From NCBI RefSeq assembly GCF_019468465.1, contig NZ_CP080519.1:5226001-5290000 (forward strand): a DNA stretch of 64,000 nt. Reading direction: 5' to 3'. Shown in pieces: positions 16,849 through 25,052 of the stretch (positions are counted from its first letter, which is position 1; each line of letters starts with the position of its first letter). A program made the translations under genes and the position numbers. The notes beneath the pieces are model-generated. The model saw only the letters and a list, made by a program, of their open reading frames with translations, ran no database searches and was not told where the DNA came from. This DNA is from Amycolatopsis sp. DSM 110486. GTDB lineage: Bacteria > Actinomycetota > Actinomycetes > Mycobacteriales > Pseudonocardiaceae.

Positions 16849-18996
16849 GTGCGTAAACCTTTGACCGTGCTGGGGGTCGTGGCGCTCGTCGCGACAGGGG
16901 CAGGGGTCGCGGCCGCAGCGCCGCAAGTGGCACAACAGCAAGCAGATCAGCCGCACGACAGAACGGCGTTGCTCATCACGGGCGATGTCGTCACAGTGCA
17001 CGACGTCGGCGGCGGGCGCGAGACGTACGACGTGGCCCCGGCCGCAGCCAAGGGCCCGGCTAGATCGTTGGTGCACCTCGGCCTCGGCGGGCGCAACTAC
17101 GAGATCCCCGCCACCGCGGTGCCTTACCTGGGCAACGGCTTGGACCTCGGTCTGTTCGACGTCGACAAAGCCGCGAGCGACCACGTGACCACGCCGACGC
17201 GCACGTTCGACCGCGCGGCCGCGCAGAACTTCGGCGCGCAGCTGGCGAAGCAGTACACAGCGGACCGCGCCCGCGGCACTTTCGGCGGTCGTGGCCTGTT
17301 CGCCGGCGGCGCGACCTACGGCACTTCGGCGCCGGCGAAGAAACAGCCGCGCACAGTGCTGAACACCCTGACGTTCGCGGCGAACGAGGCGGATGGCACG
17401 CCGTCCGACACCGGGGTCGCGTTCCTCACGAACACCGACGACTCGACCTTGCTCGACAGCAACGAATCGGTCAACTACTTCTACGACGGCACCGCCAAAT
17501 ACAGCGTGCCGGCCGGGAACTACAGCGCCATCAGTGTTTTCTTCACCACCGCGGCCGACGGCACGGTCTCCGGGGTGCGTGAGGTGGTGGACCCCGAGTT
17601 CGCCGTGAAGGGCGACAAGACCGTGCGCATGGACGCCGCGAAGGCGTCGAGCAAGGTCACCTGGGTCACGCCGCGCCCGGCGCTGCTCGACGACAACGGC
17701 TTCCTCGTCCGCCGCGCCGCGAAGACCGGCCCCGCCTTCAGTCTCGACTACGACGCCGGGCCTGGCGTGCCCCTGTGGATCTCGCCGGTGGCGAAGCCCG
17801 TGCAGACCGGTGCGCTGCAGACCTACCCCTACGCGCGGCTCGTGTCGCCGCCCAGCGCCGGCACGCCGTACGAGTACTGGCTGCAGAAGGCGAGCATCGG
17901 CTCCATCCCGAAGCAGCGCTACACCGTGACCAGCGCCGACCTCGCCACGGTCGACACCTCCTACTACGCCGAACAGGAGTCGATCGGCCGCGTGCAGCGC
18001 AGCGGCCTGTTCGCTTTCGAGGACGGCGGTGGCCGGCCCGGCGTGCCGATCGACCTGCCGCGGCACCAGATCGAGTACGTTTCCGCCGCTCCCGACCTGC
18101 TGTGGTTCGGCACGACGGCCAAGTTCGTGAGCCAGTCCGGCAGCTGGGTCGGCGGTCAGTTCATGACCGGCGAGGTCTACCGCGGCGGCCAGACCGCGAC
18201 GGAGGGCTACGGCAAGTTCCCGCTGCACACCGCCGAGGCCGTCGCGGTCGGGACGCCGATCAAGGGCTCCACCCACGTGGCTCCGGGTGCGGCGCGCGCC
18301 GGCGACGACGTTTCGATCAGCCTCATCCCGTTGTCCGACAACCAGCCCGGTCACACCGGCGGATTGCGCAGTGGGCCGAACGACACCGTGTCCGGTCACT
18401 ACACGCTGACGCAGGACGGCACGATCGTGGCGCAGGGCGTGCCGGGTGACGACGTCCAGTTCACGCAGGCGGTGAGCCCCGAGCCGGCGACGCTCGGGCT
18501 CACCGTGGACGCCGCGCGCAGCGGGCCGATGTTCTCCTTGTCGACCGCGGCCCACACCGAGTGGACGTGGCGCTCGCAGCACGTCGAGGGCGCTGCCCTG
18601 CCGGCGCCGCTGCAATGCTCAGTGGTGCGCGGGGCCGACCCCGGCGCGTTGTGCCAGGCAGAACCCCTGCTCATGCCGGGCTACGACATCGGCGGCCTCG
18701 GCCTCGACGGTTCCACGGCCTCCGGTCCGCAGTCGCTCGACGTCACCTTCGCCCACGTGCAGACGTCCGCTGTGAGTGCGGTCTCCGCGGCGACGGTGCA
18801 GTTCTCCACCGACGGCGGGGCGACGTGGCAGGACGCCACCGTCACCCCGGGCGCGGACGGCACGTTCCACGCGGCCTACTCCGTGGTCCCCGACGATTTC
18901 CGGGGAATGGCCGTGGCCCTGCGTGTCACCGCCGCCGACGCCGGTGGCAGCACCGTCGCCGAGACGATCACCGCCGCCTACCGCGTGAACTTCTGA
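16849..18996 (+). CDS. Secreted protein resembling an S8 peptidase without the catalytic domain
   Basis: 715 residues. A signal peptide (residues 1-22) is followed by TALLITGDVVTV and an NGLDLGLFDVDK segment. This pattern is typical of the N-terminal region of very large actinomycete subtilisin-like proteases. The DTG, HGT and GTSMA motifs of the S8 catalytic domain are all absent, and the sequence passes directly into beta-rich C-terminal modules like those that follow the protease domain. GGAGG five bases before the GTG at 16849 fixes the start. It is co-oriented with an S53-type peptidase 14 bp downstream, so it may be a scaffold, substrate-binding partner or inhibitor for it. That role is inference. 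Confidence 0.6.
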   Translation: MRKPLTVLGVVALVATGAGVAAAAPQVAQQQADQPHDRTALLITGDVVTVHDVGGGRETYDVAPAAAKGPARSLVHLGLGGRNYEIPATAVPYLGNGLDLGLFDVDKAASDHVTTPTRTFDRAAAQNFGAQLAKQYTADRARGTFGGRGLFAGGATYGTSAPAKKQPRTVLNTLTFAANEADGTPSDTGVAFLTNTDDSTLLDSNESVNYFYDGTAKYSVPAGNYSAISVFFTTAADGTVSGVREVVDPEFAVKGDKTVRMDAAKASSKVTWVTPRPALLDDNGFLVRRAAKTGPAFSLDYDAGPGVPLWISPVAKPVQTGALQTYPYARLVSPPSAGTPYEYWLQKASIGSIPKQRYTVTSADLATVDTSYYAEQESIGRVQRSGLFAFEDGGGRPGVPIDLPRHQIEYVSAAPDLLWFGTTAKFVSQSGSWVGGQFMTGEVYRGGQTATEGYGKFPLHTAEAVAVGTPIKGSTHVAPGAARAGDDVSISLIPLSDNQPGHTGGLRSGPNDTVSGHYTLTQDGTIVAQGVPGDDVQFTQAVSPEPATLGLTVDAARSGPMFSLSTAAHTEWTWRSQHVEGAALPAPLQCSVVRGADPGALCQAEPLLMPGYDIGGLGLDGSTASGPQSLDVTFAHVQTSAVSAVSAATVQFSTDGGATWQDATVTPGADGTFHAAYSVVPDDFRGMAVALRVTAADAGGSTVAETITAAYRVNF

Positions 18997-19010
18997 GGGG
19001 AGTGTCCACT

Positions 19011-20141
19011 GTGTTCAGTAAAGTCTTCACTGCCGCGGTGATCGTCGGGGCGGCGTTCACCGCCGTCACCGGCACGGCGGGTGCCGCGACCGCTCCCCGA
19101 GCGGCTTGCGGAGCCGTCGGGCCGACCATGGCGCGCTGCCTCACCAGCTACGCCACGGCCGTTGCCCCGGACGGCTGGGGTGCGACCGACCTCGCCGCCG
19201 CCTACCGCCTGCCCGCCGAACCGGGGCCAGGTGACCTCGTGGCGATCTCCATCGCCTACGACTCGCCGACCCTCGAGCAGGACCTCAACACCTACCGCGC
19301 CCAATACGGGCTGCCACTGTGCACTTCGGACACCGGCTGCTTCCACAAGGTGAACCAGCGCGGCGACGCGGCGCCCTTGCCCGGCCAGAGCTTTGGTTGG
19401 AATCTGGAGTCCACACTGGACGTATCGATGGTTTCGGCGGCGTGCCCGTCGTGCCGGATCCTCGTGGTGGAGGGCGACAGTCCGCTGTTCCCGGATCTGG
19501 CCGCCACGGAGGATACCGCCGTGCGACTGGGTGCGAAGATCGTGACCAACAGCTACGGCGGGCGGGAGAACGGGTACTCGCTTTCCTACGCGAGCAGCTA
19601 CCAGCACCCCGGCGTGACCACCGTCGTGTCCTCAGGTGACGACGGGTTCACCGCCGCCAGCTATCCGGCGGTGCTGCCGGACGCGGTGGCCGTCGGCGGC
19701 ACGACGCTGAGCCGCGACTCGTCCGACCGCGCCTTCGCGGAGTCGGCGTGGCTCTCCGGAGGCAGCGGCTGCTCGGCGTACGTCGCGAAACCGGCATGGC
19801 AGCGGGATCCGCACTGTCGCAACCGGACGGTCGCCGATGTCTCGGCGGTCGCCGAGCAGTTGTCGATCTACTTCACCGATGCGGGTGGCTGGGCGACGGC
19901 GAACGGCACGAGCGCCTCGGCACCGTTCGTCGCCGGTCTGATCGCGCGGGCCGGGCACGCGGGCACCACGACGGCCGCCACCGTGTACGCCGGTGCGGGG
20001 CACTTCTTCGATGTCACCGACGGCTCCAACGACCAGGTCTCGGGCGGGGCCAAGTGCGGCGGTGACTACCTCTGCGTCGCCACCGCGGGCTACGACTCCC
20101 CGACGGGCGTCGGCACGCCGGACGGGCTGGCGGGGCTCTAA
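19011..20141 (+). CDS. Secreted S53 (sedolisin-like) serine peptidase
   Basis: 376 residues with signal peptide (1-25). Sedolisin-type catalytic set: Glu and Asp four residues apart in NLESTLD, the oxyanion Asp in SSGDDG and the nucleophile Ser in NGTSASAP. The mature domain begins almost at once (GWGATDLAAAYRLP), without the long propeptide of kumamolisin; short actinomycete relatives share this. Several paired cysteines suggest disulfides. The GTG at 19011 has GGGGAG eight bases upstream. It is probably co-transcribed with the preceding catalytic-domain-less protein. Confidence 0.82.
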   Translation: MFSKVFTAAVIVGAAFTAVTGTAGAATAPRAACGAVGPTMARCLTSYATAVAPDGWGATDLAAAYRLPAEPGPGDLVAISIAYDSPTLEQDLNTYRAQYGLPLCTSDTGCFHKVNQRGDAAPLPGQSFGWNLESTLDVSMVSAACPSCRILVVEGDSPLFPDLAATEDTAVRLGAKIVTNSYGGRENGYSLSYASSYQHPGVTTVVSSGDDGFTAASYPAVLPDAVAVGGTTLSRDSSDRAFAESAWLSGGSGCSAYVAKPAWQRDPHCRNRTVADVSAVAEQLSIYFTDAGGWATANGTSASAPFVAGLIARAGHAGTTTAATVYAGAGHFFDVTDGSNDQVSGGAKCGGDYLCVATAGYDSPTGVGTPDGLAGL

Positions 20142-20224
20142 GCGCGGAAAAAAAGGGTTGGCCAGAGGGCGCCGGGGTCGGTAGTTTGTGGTCGACCGCG
20201 ATTCGGCTCGAGGAGGTGAGACCC

Positions 20225-20278
20225 ATGTTCAGTGGATCGATGTGGGTGCTCCCCCTCAGTTTCGTGGTCGGGCGGTAG
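20225..20278 (+). CDS. 17-residue upstream ORF with optimal ribosome site (possible leader peptide)
   Basis: MFSGSMWVLPLSFVVGR is preceded by AGGAGGTGA, nearly the full anti-Shine-Dalgarno complement, five bases before the ATG. It ends 17 bp before the hydrolase start. Such a site is far stronger than that of the hydrolase itself, so it may act by translational coupling or attenuation. It could also be fortuitous: the hydrolase frame is open through this stretch. Confidence 0.4.
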   Translation: MFSGSMWVLPLSFVVGR

Positions 20279-20295
20279 GTGTCGCCGGGAGCGCC

Positions 20296-21048
20296 ATGAG
20301 CACTTCCGAAAGGCGGCATGCCATGTACTTCACTTCTGAAACCTCGGCCGACGGTCTCGTCGAACGCGAATTCACCGTCGGCGACGTCCCCGGCGTCCTC
20401 TGGTCACCCGCGGCGGGCTCCGGCCCGCTCGTGCTCCTCGGGCACGGTGGTGGCAACCACAAAAAGCACCCGGCCATGACCGGCCGGGGCGGGCTTCTCG
20501 TGGCCGCCGGGTTCTCCGTGGCCGTGCTCGACGCGCCCGGTCACGGCGATCGACCTCGTACGGAAGCCGACGAACGCGAGGTCGCCGTGATGCAGCAGGC
20601 GATGGCGACGGGCGAGCCCGTCGGCCCGATCGTCGAGCGCTACAACGGCGACATCGCCGCTCGCGCGGTGCCCGAATGGCAGGCGGCACTCGACGCCCTG
20701 CAGACACTGCCGGAGATCCACGGCCCGGTCGGCTACTGGGGGATCAACATGGGCACCGCGATCGGCGTGCCGCTGATCGCGGTCGAACCCCGCATCACGG
20801 CCGCGGCCCTGGGTCAGTTCTGGCCTTCGACGCTGGTCGACCTGGCGAAGCAGATCACCATCCCGATCGAGTTCGCCATGCAGTGGGACGACGAGCACAT
20901 TCCCCGGGAAGGCGCGCTCGCGCTGTTCGATGCCTTCGCCTCGCCGGAGAAGACGTTGCACGCCAACGCGGGCAAGCACAAGCAGCTCCCGCGGTTCGAG
21001 GCCGCCAGCGCGGTCCGCTTCTTCACCCGGCACCTCGGCACGCCGTGA
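20296..21048 (+). CDS. Alpha/beta-hydrolase-fold protein with nucleophile Ser replaced by Asn
   Basis: 250 residues, related to dienelactone-hydrolase-like proteins: LLGHGGGNHKKHP near the oxyanion region, an Asp in QWDDEH and a His in GKHKQLP. The nucleophile elbow reads WGINMGT where the family has G-x-S-x-G; codon 151 is AAC, one transition from AGC. The protein is probably not a hydrolase, unless another residue serves. The start at 20296 has GGGAG upstream; an ATG at 20323 is an alternative. The 3' end overlaps the convergent methyltransferase by 26 bp. Confidence 0.7.
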   Translation: MSTSERRHAMYFTSETSADGLVEREFTVGDVPGVLWSPAAGSGPLVLLGHGGGNHKKHPAMTGRGGLLVAAGFSVAVLDAPGHGDRPRTEADEREVAVMQQAMATGEPVGPIVERYNGDIAARAVPEWQAALDALQTLPEIHGPVGYWGINMGTAIGVPLIAVEPRITAAALGQFWPSTLVDLAKQITIPIEFAMQWDDEHIPREGALALFDAFASPEKTLHANAGKHKQLPRFEAASAVRFFTRHLGTP

Positions 21049-21793
21049 CGAGCCACGCGCGGGAGTCCAACCACACACCGTCGGCACGCTGGTGGGTGGC
21101 CATGACCTCGCGCAGCCGGCCGAGTGCCCGCTCGATCTCGTCGTCGCCGAGCTGAGCGAGCACGTCACCGACCAGGCGTAAGGGCAGTACCGCGGAAACG
21201 GCGGTGGCGGGATCCGGCCCGTACCACAGGGGTTCGGACACGTCGGTGAGGCGGAGGTCGGTGAACCCCGCCGTGGTCAGCACCTCGCTGACCACAGCGG
21301 GGTCGCCGAGCGAAAACGGGCTGTCGTCCGGCACCGGGGGGTTTCCGACGGCGCGGCCGATTTCGGACACCCACTCCTGGCGGTCCCCGGTCTGCCACAC
21401 GAGCTGCACCAGCCGCGCGCCCGGCCGCATCGCGCGTCCGACGTTGGTGAACGCCGCGACCGGGTCGGTGAAGAACATCGTGCCGAAGCGGCTGAAGGCG
21501 AGGCTGAACTGCTCGGGCGGGAACGGGTACGTCTGCGCATCGGCCTGCTCAAACTCCACATTGGTGACGTTCCCGGCAGTGGCCAGGCGGCGCGCCGGCT
21601 CCAGCCGAGCCGGGGAAACGTCCACGCCGAGCGCACTTCCGCGGACCGCGAGGCGCGCGGCTTCACACGTCGTCGTCCCGGCACCGCACCCGATGTCGAG
21701 CACGGTGTCGCCGGGACCCACGGCGACGGCCTCGCGCAGCCACGGCTGATAGCGGCGCAGCTCGGCGTCGTAGTCGAAGGATGGCCTGGCCAT
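21023..21793 (-). CDS. SAM-dependent methyltransferase (class I)
   Basis: 256 residues. SAM-binding VLDIGCGAGTTT, a GVDVSP acidic loop, EQADAQTYPFP and FSRFGTMFF post-motifs, as in UbiE/type-11 methyltransferases. The substrate is unknown. The ATG at 21793 is used; an in-frame GTG at 21814 adds seven residues with no better ribosome site. It is convergent with the inactive-looking hydrolase and divergent from the catabolic operon that starts at 21877. Confidence 0.82.
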   Translation of the reverse strand: MARPSFDYDAELRRYQPWLREAVAVGPGDTVLDIGCGAGTTTCEAARLAVRGSALGVDVSPARLEPARRLATAGNVTNVEFEQADAQTYPFPPEQFSLAFSRFGTMFFTDPVAAFTNVGRAMRPGARLVQLVWQTGDRQEWVSEIGRAVGNPPVPDDSPFSLGDPAVVSEVLTTAGFTDLRLTDVSEPLWYGPDPATAVSAVLPLRLVGDVLAQLGDDEIERALGRLREVMATHQRADGVWLDSRAWLVTACRGAG

Positions 21794-21876
21794 GGCGCCA
21801 TCATGCCTCGTCACCGAGATGCGGCAGCGGAAAGTCGCAGGTAGATTGCGGTTCGTGATCTTGCGGGAAGTCGCTC

Positions 21877-22611
21877 ATGCGTGAGGACGAGGTCCTCGCC
21901 CAGCTCACCACGCCCCTGGCCGCGCCGGCTTTTCCGCGCGGGCCCTACCGGTTCACCGACCGCGAATACCTGAACATCACCTACCGGACGGATCCGGCGG
22001 CGCTGCGGGCGCTCGTCCCGGAACCACTGGTCGTGGACGAGCCGCTGGTGCGGTTCGAGGTGATGCGAATGCCCGACGTGACCGGCCTCGGCGACTACAC
22101 GGAGTCCGGCCAGGTCGCGATGGTGCGCCACGGCGACGAGGTCGGTGAGTTCACCCTGGGCATGTACGTGGACAGCCTGCCCGCCATCGCGAGCGGCCGC
22201 GAGGTCGCCGCGTACCCGAAGAAGCTCGGCAAACCCAGGCTGTACACGGATTCCGACACGCTCGTGGGCACGCTCGACTACGGCTCGATCCAGGTCGCGC
22301 TGGCCACGATGGGCTACAAGCACCGCGCGCTCGACGAAGCCCAGGCTCGGGCAGAGCTGACCGCGCCGACGTTCATGCTCAAGATCGTGCCCGGCTACGA
22401 CGGCCGTCCGCGCATCTGCGAGCTCGCGCGCAGCCGGATCAGCGACGTCACGATCAAGGGCGCGTGGACCGGCCCGGCGCGGCTGCACCTCGTGGCCCAC
22501 GCGCTGGCGCCGCTGGCCGACCTGCCGGTGCTGGAGATCGTGTCGGCTCGCCACCTTCTGACCGACCTCACACTCGGCCGGCTCGCGGTCGTGCACGACT
22601 ACCTGGCTTGA
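21877..22611 (+). CDS. Acetoacetate decarboxylase-family protein
   Basis: 244 residues. The Schiff-base Lys lies in [10 protein letters not shown], followed by [22 protein letters not shown], the core signature of Adc-family enzymes. The substrate is probably a 3-keto acid, not necessarily acetoacetate. It opens an operon with a 3-hydroxyacyl-CoA dehydrogenase (9 bp gap), a CoA-transferase and an aldehyde dehydrogenase. A TAGATT -10-like element lies about 30 bp upstream of the ATG. Confidence 0.82.
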   Translation: MREDEVLAQLTTPLAAPAFPRGPYRFTDREYLNITYRTDPAALRALVPEPLVVDEPLVRFEVMRMPDVTGLGDYTESGQVAMVRHGDEVGEFTLGMYVDSLPAIASGREVAAYPKKLGKPRLYTDSDTLVGTLDYGSIQVALATMGYKHRALDEAQARAELTAPTFMLKIVPGYDGRPRICELARSRISDVTIKGAWTGPARLHLVAHALAPLADLPVLEIVSARHLLTDLTLGRLAVVHDYLA

Positions 22612-22620
22612 GGGGAAACC

Positions 22621-23541
22621 ATGAAGGCGACCATCGTCGGCGGCGGGGTCATCGGCGTGTCGTGGGCCGGGCTGATGGCCTCGCGCGGCCTCGACGTGAC
22701 GGTCAGCGACCCGGCGCCGGGCATCGAGGACACCGTGCGCGCCGGGCTGGCGGAGCTGGAGCCGGCGTTGCGGGAGCTCGGCTTGCCCGGTCGTGACTTG
22801 GCGGTGAGCTTCGAGCCGGACCTGGCGACGGCCGTTGCCGAGGCGGACGTGGTGCAGGAGAACGGCCCCGAACGGCTCGACCTGAAGCATCGGATCTTCA
22901 GCACCATCGAGGCCCACGCTCCGGCGCACGCGTTGCTGCTCACATCCACGTCGGGCATTCCCGCGACCGACATCGCCACGGCTATGAACCAGCCGGAACG
23001 GCTTGTGGTGGGGCACCCGTTCAACCCGCCGCACCTGATTCCGCTGGTGGAGGTCGTGGCGGGGGAGAAGACGTCGGCGGAGAACGTGGCGCGGGCCGTC
23101 GCGTTCTACGAAAGCCTGGGCAAGAAGCCGATTGTGCTGGCGAAGGAGGTGCCCGGGTTCGTCGCGAACCGGCTGCAGGCCGCGATCTTCCGCGAGTGCG
23201 TGCACCTCGTCGCCGAGGGTGTGGTGACCGAGCAGCAGCTTGACGAAGTGGTCACGTCCTCGCTCGGGCAGCGGTGGGCGGTGAGCGGGCCGTTCCTGAG
23301 CTTCCACCTCGGGGGCGGGGCCGGCGGGCTGCCGCACTTCCTCGAACACCTGGGCCCGGGCCTGCGGAAACGCTGGGGCCAGCTGGGTACGCCGGACCTC
23401 GACGAACCGACCGTCGCGCTGCTGAGTGCCCAGTCGGAGGACTTCGGCGGCACGATCGACGAGCTGGCCAAGGCTCGCGACGAGAAGCAGATCGCCGTGA
23501 TGAGGGCGCTGGGGACCACACCGGGACAGGAGCAGCGATGA
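22621..23541 (+). CDS. 3-hydroxyacyl-CoA dehydrogenase family (carnitine-dehydrogenase-like)
   Basis: 306 residues. NAD motif VGGGVIGVSWAG at 6-17, TSTSGIPATDIA, and the GHPFNPPHLIPLVEVV signature of 3HCDH enzymes, then a shortened C-terminal domain (PGFVANRLQAAIFREC). Its size and single C-terminal module fit L-carnitine dehydrogenase and related 3-hydroxy acid dehydrogenases. Its product, a 3-keto acid, would suit the adjacent decarboxylase-family protein. Its stop overlaps the CoA-transferase ATG (ATGA). Confidence 0.83.
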   Translation: MKATIVGGGVIGVSWAGLMASRGLDVTVSDPAPGIEDTVRAGLAELEPALRELGLPGRDLAVSFEPDLATAVAEADVVQENGPERLDLKHRIFSTIEAHAPAHALLLTSTSGIPATDIATAMNQPERLVVGHPFNPPHLIPLVEVVAGEKTSAENVARAVAFYESLGKKPIVLAKEVPGFVANRLQAAIFRECVHLVAEGVVTEQQLDEVVTSSLGQRWAVSGPFLSFHLGGGAGGLPHFLEHLGPGLRKRWGQLGTPDLDEPTVALLSAQSEDFGGTIDELAKARDEKQIAVMRALGTTPGQEQR

Positions 23542-25052
23542 CCGTCACCGACCGGATCCGCGAAGCGCTCGCCAACCCCATTCGTTTCGAAGCGGACGAC
23601 CGGTTCGACATCCACGCCGCGCTGGCCGAAGTGCTCGCCGACGCCGGATTGTCCGAAAAGGACTGTGGTGGCTCTGTCGAGTTCCTCGGTGCAGACCCGA
23701 TCGTGCCGAGCGCGGTGCGGCTGGGCGCGGCGCCGGCGATCGGGCTCGTCGCCAAGTCCGTGGCGCTGGCCGCGTTGTGGCGCCACCGCGGTGGGCCGGG
23801 GCAGGACATCAGCATGGACGTGCGCACGGCGCCGCACCGGCTGTGCCCGTTCTACGACAAGAAGTGGGAGCTGATCAACGGCCTGCCGCCCACCAACACG
23901 GCCGACCCGGGCAGCCCGTTCACGCTCAAGTTCTACCGCGCCGGCGACGGCCGCTGGGTGATGCCGCTCAACATCTACCCCAAGCTGAAGTCCGCCGCGC
24001 TCAAGCTTCTTCGCACCTACGACGACGAGACCGCCGTGGCCAACGCCGTCGCCCGCTGGAGCGCGCTCGACCTGGAGGAGGCCGGCGCCGACGCGGGTCT
24101 CGTGATGCCGATGGTGCGCAGCACGGAGGAGTTCCTCGAGACCAGCCAATACCGCGACGTGCTGGCCGGCCTGCCGCTCATCGAGATCGAGAAGATCGGC
24201 GATTCCGATCCGGAGCCGCTGCCCGAGGGTGCTCGCCAGCCGCTCGACGGCGTTCGCGCGCTCGGGATGGGACACGTGATCGCCGGCGCCGCCATCGGCC
24301 GTGCGCTGGCGCAGCACGGAGCCGACGCGCTGAACCTCTGGCGCCCGACCGAGTGGGAAAACCCGGTGACGTACTCGACGGCGAACGTCGGCGTCCGATC
24401 GGCCACAGTGGACTACCTGCGGGACAAGACGGCGCTGGCGAAGGTCCACGAGCTGGTGCGGGGCGCGGATGTGTTCTACGCCAACCGCCGGCCGGGTCTC
24501 GTCGCCGGGCTCGGGTTGTCCGCCCAGCGTGCCGCGCAGCTGCGACCCGGGATCATCCACACCACCGTGTCGCTGCACGGCGAACGTGGGCCGTGGGCGC
24601 AGCGCGTGGGCTTCGACCAGACGGCGGGGTGGGTCGCCGGGATGATGACGCTGGAGGGCTCGCCGGACCAGCCCGCGCTGCCGCACATCGGCGTGGTCAA
24701 CGACTACCTCGTGCCCTGGCTTGCCACCACTGGGATCTGCGCGGCGTTGATGCGCCGGGCGACCGAAGGCGGCAGCTACCGCGTGCACATCTCGCTGACG
24801 CGCATCGCGTTGTGGATCATCAGCCTGGGCGTGTTCGACAAGGAGTACGCGCGCACGGTCGCGGGCACCGGTGAACAGCACGCGTACGTCGACCCGGAGA
24901 CGTTCACGGCCGAGACGCCGCTGGGGCTCTACCAGGGCGTGACCGACCAGGTGCGGATGTCGGAGACGCCGGGTGAGTTCTCGACGATCCTCGTGCCGCG
25001 CGGGTCCGGGCGCGCCGAGTGGCTGCCGCGGCCGGCCGGGCTACTGTCGTGA
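23538..25052 (+). CDS. Class III (CaiB/BaiF) CoA-transferase
   Basis: 504 residues. The C-terminal half shows the family pattern: YLRDKTALAKVHELV, ADVFYANRRPG, an IIHTTVSLHGERGPWA segment and the C-terminal GVVNDYLVPWLATTG. It transfers CoA between carboxylic acids. The N-terminal 180 residues form an extra region also seen in long CaiB relatives. The ATG at 23538 is the ATGA overlap start; a longer open frame upstream lies inside the dehydrogenase. With the carnitine-dehydrogenase-like neighbour, a role in catabolism of a quaternary or branched acid is plausible but unproven. Confidence 0.82.
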   Translation: MTVTDRIREALANPIRFEADDRFDIHAALAEVLADAGLSEKDCGGSVEFLGADPIVPSAVRLGAAPAIGLVAKSVALAALWRHRGGPGQDISMDVRTAPHRLCPFYDKKWELINGLPPTNTADPGSPFTLKFYRAGDGRWVMPLNIYPKLKSAALKLLRTYDDETAVANAVARWSALDLEEAGADAGLVMPMVRSTEEFLETSQYRDVLAGLPLIEIEKIGDSDPEPLPEGARQPLDGVRALGMGHVIAGAAIGRALAQHGADALNLWRPTEWENPVTYSTANVGVRSATVDYLRDKTALAKVHELVRGADVFYANRRPGLVAGLGLSAQRAAQLRPGIIHTTVSLHGERGPWAQRVGFDQTAGWVAGMMTLEGSPDQPALPHIGVVNDYLVPWLATTGICAALMRRATEGGSYRVHISLTRIALWIISLGVFDKEYARTVAGTGEQHAYVDPETFTAETPLGLYQGVTDQVRMSETPGEFSTILVPRGSGRAEWLPRPAGLLS

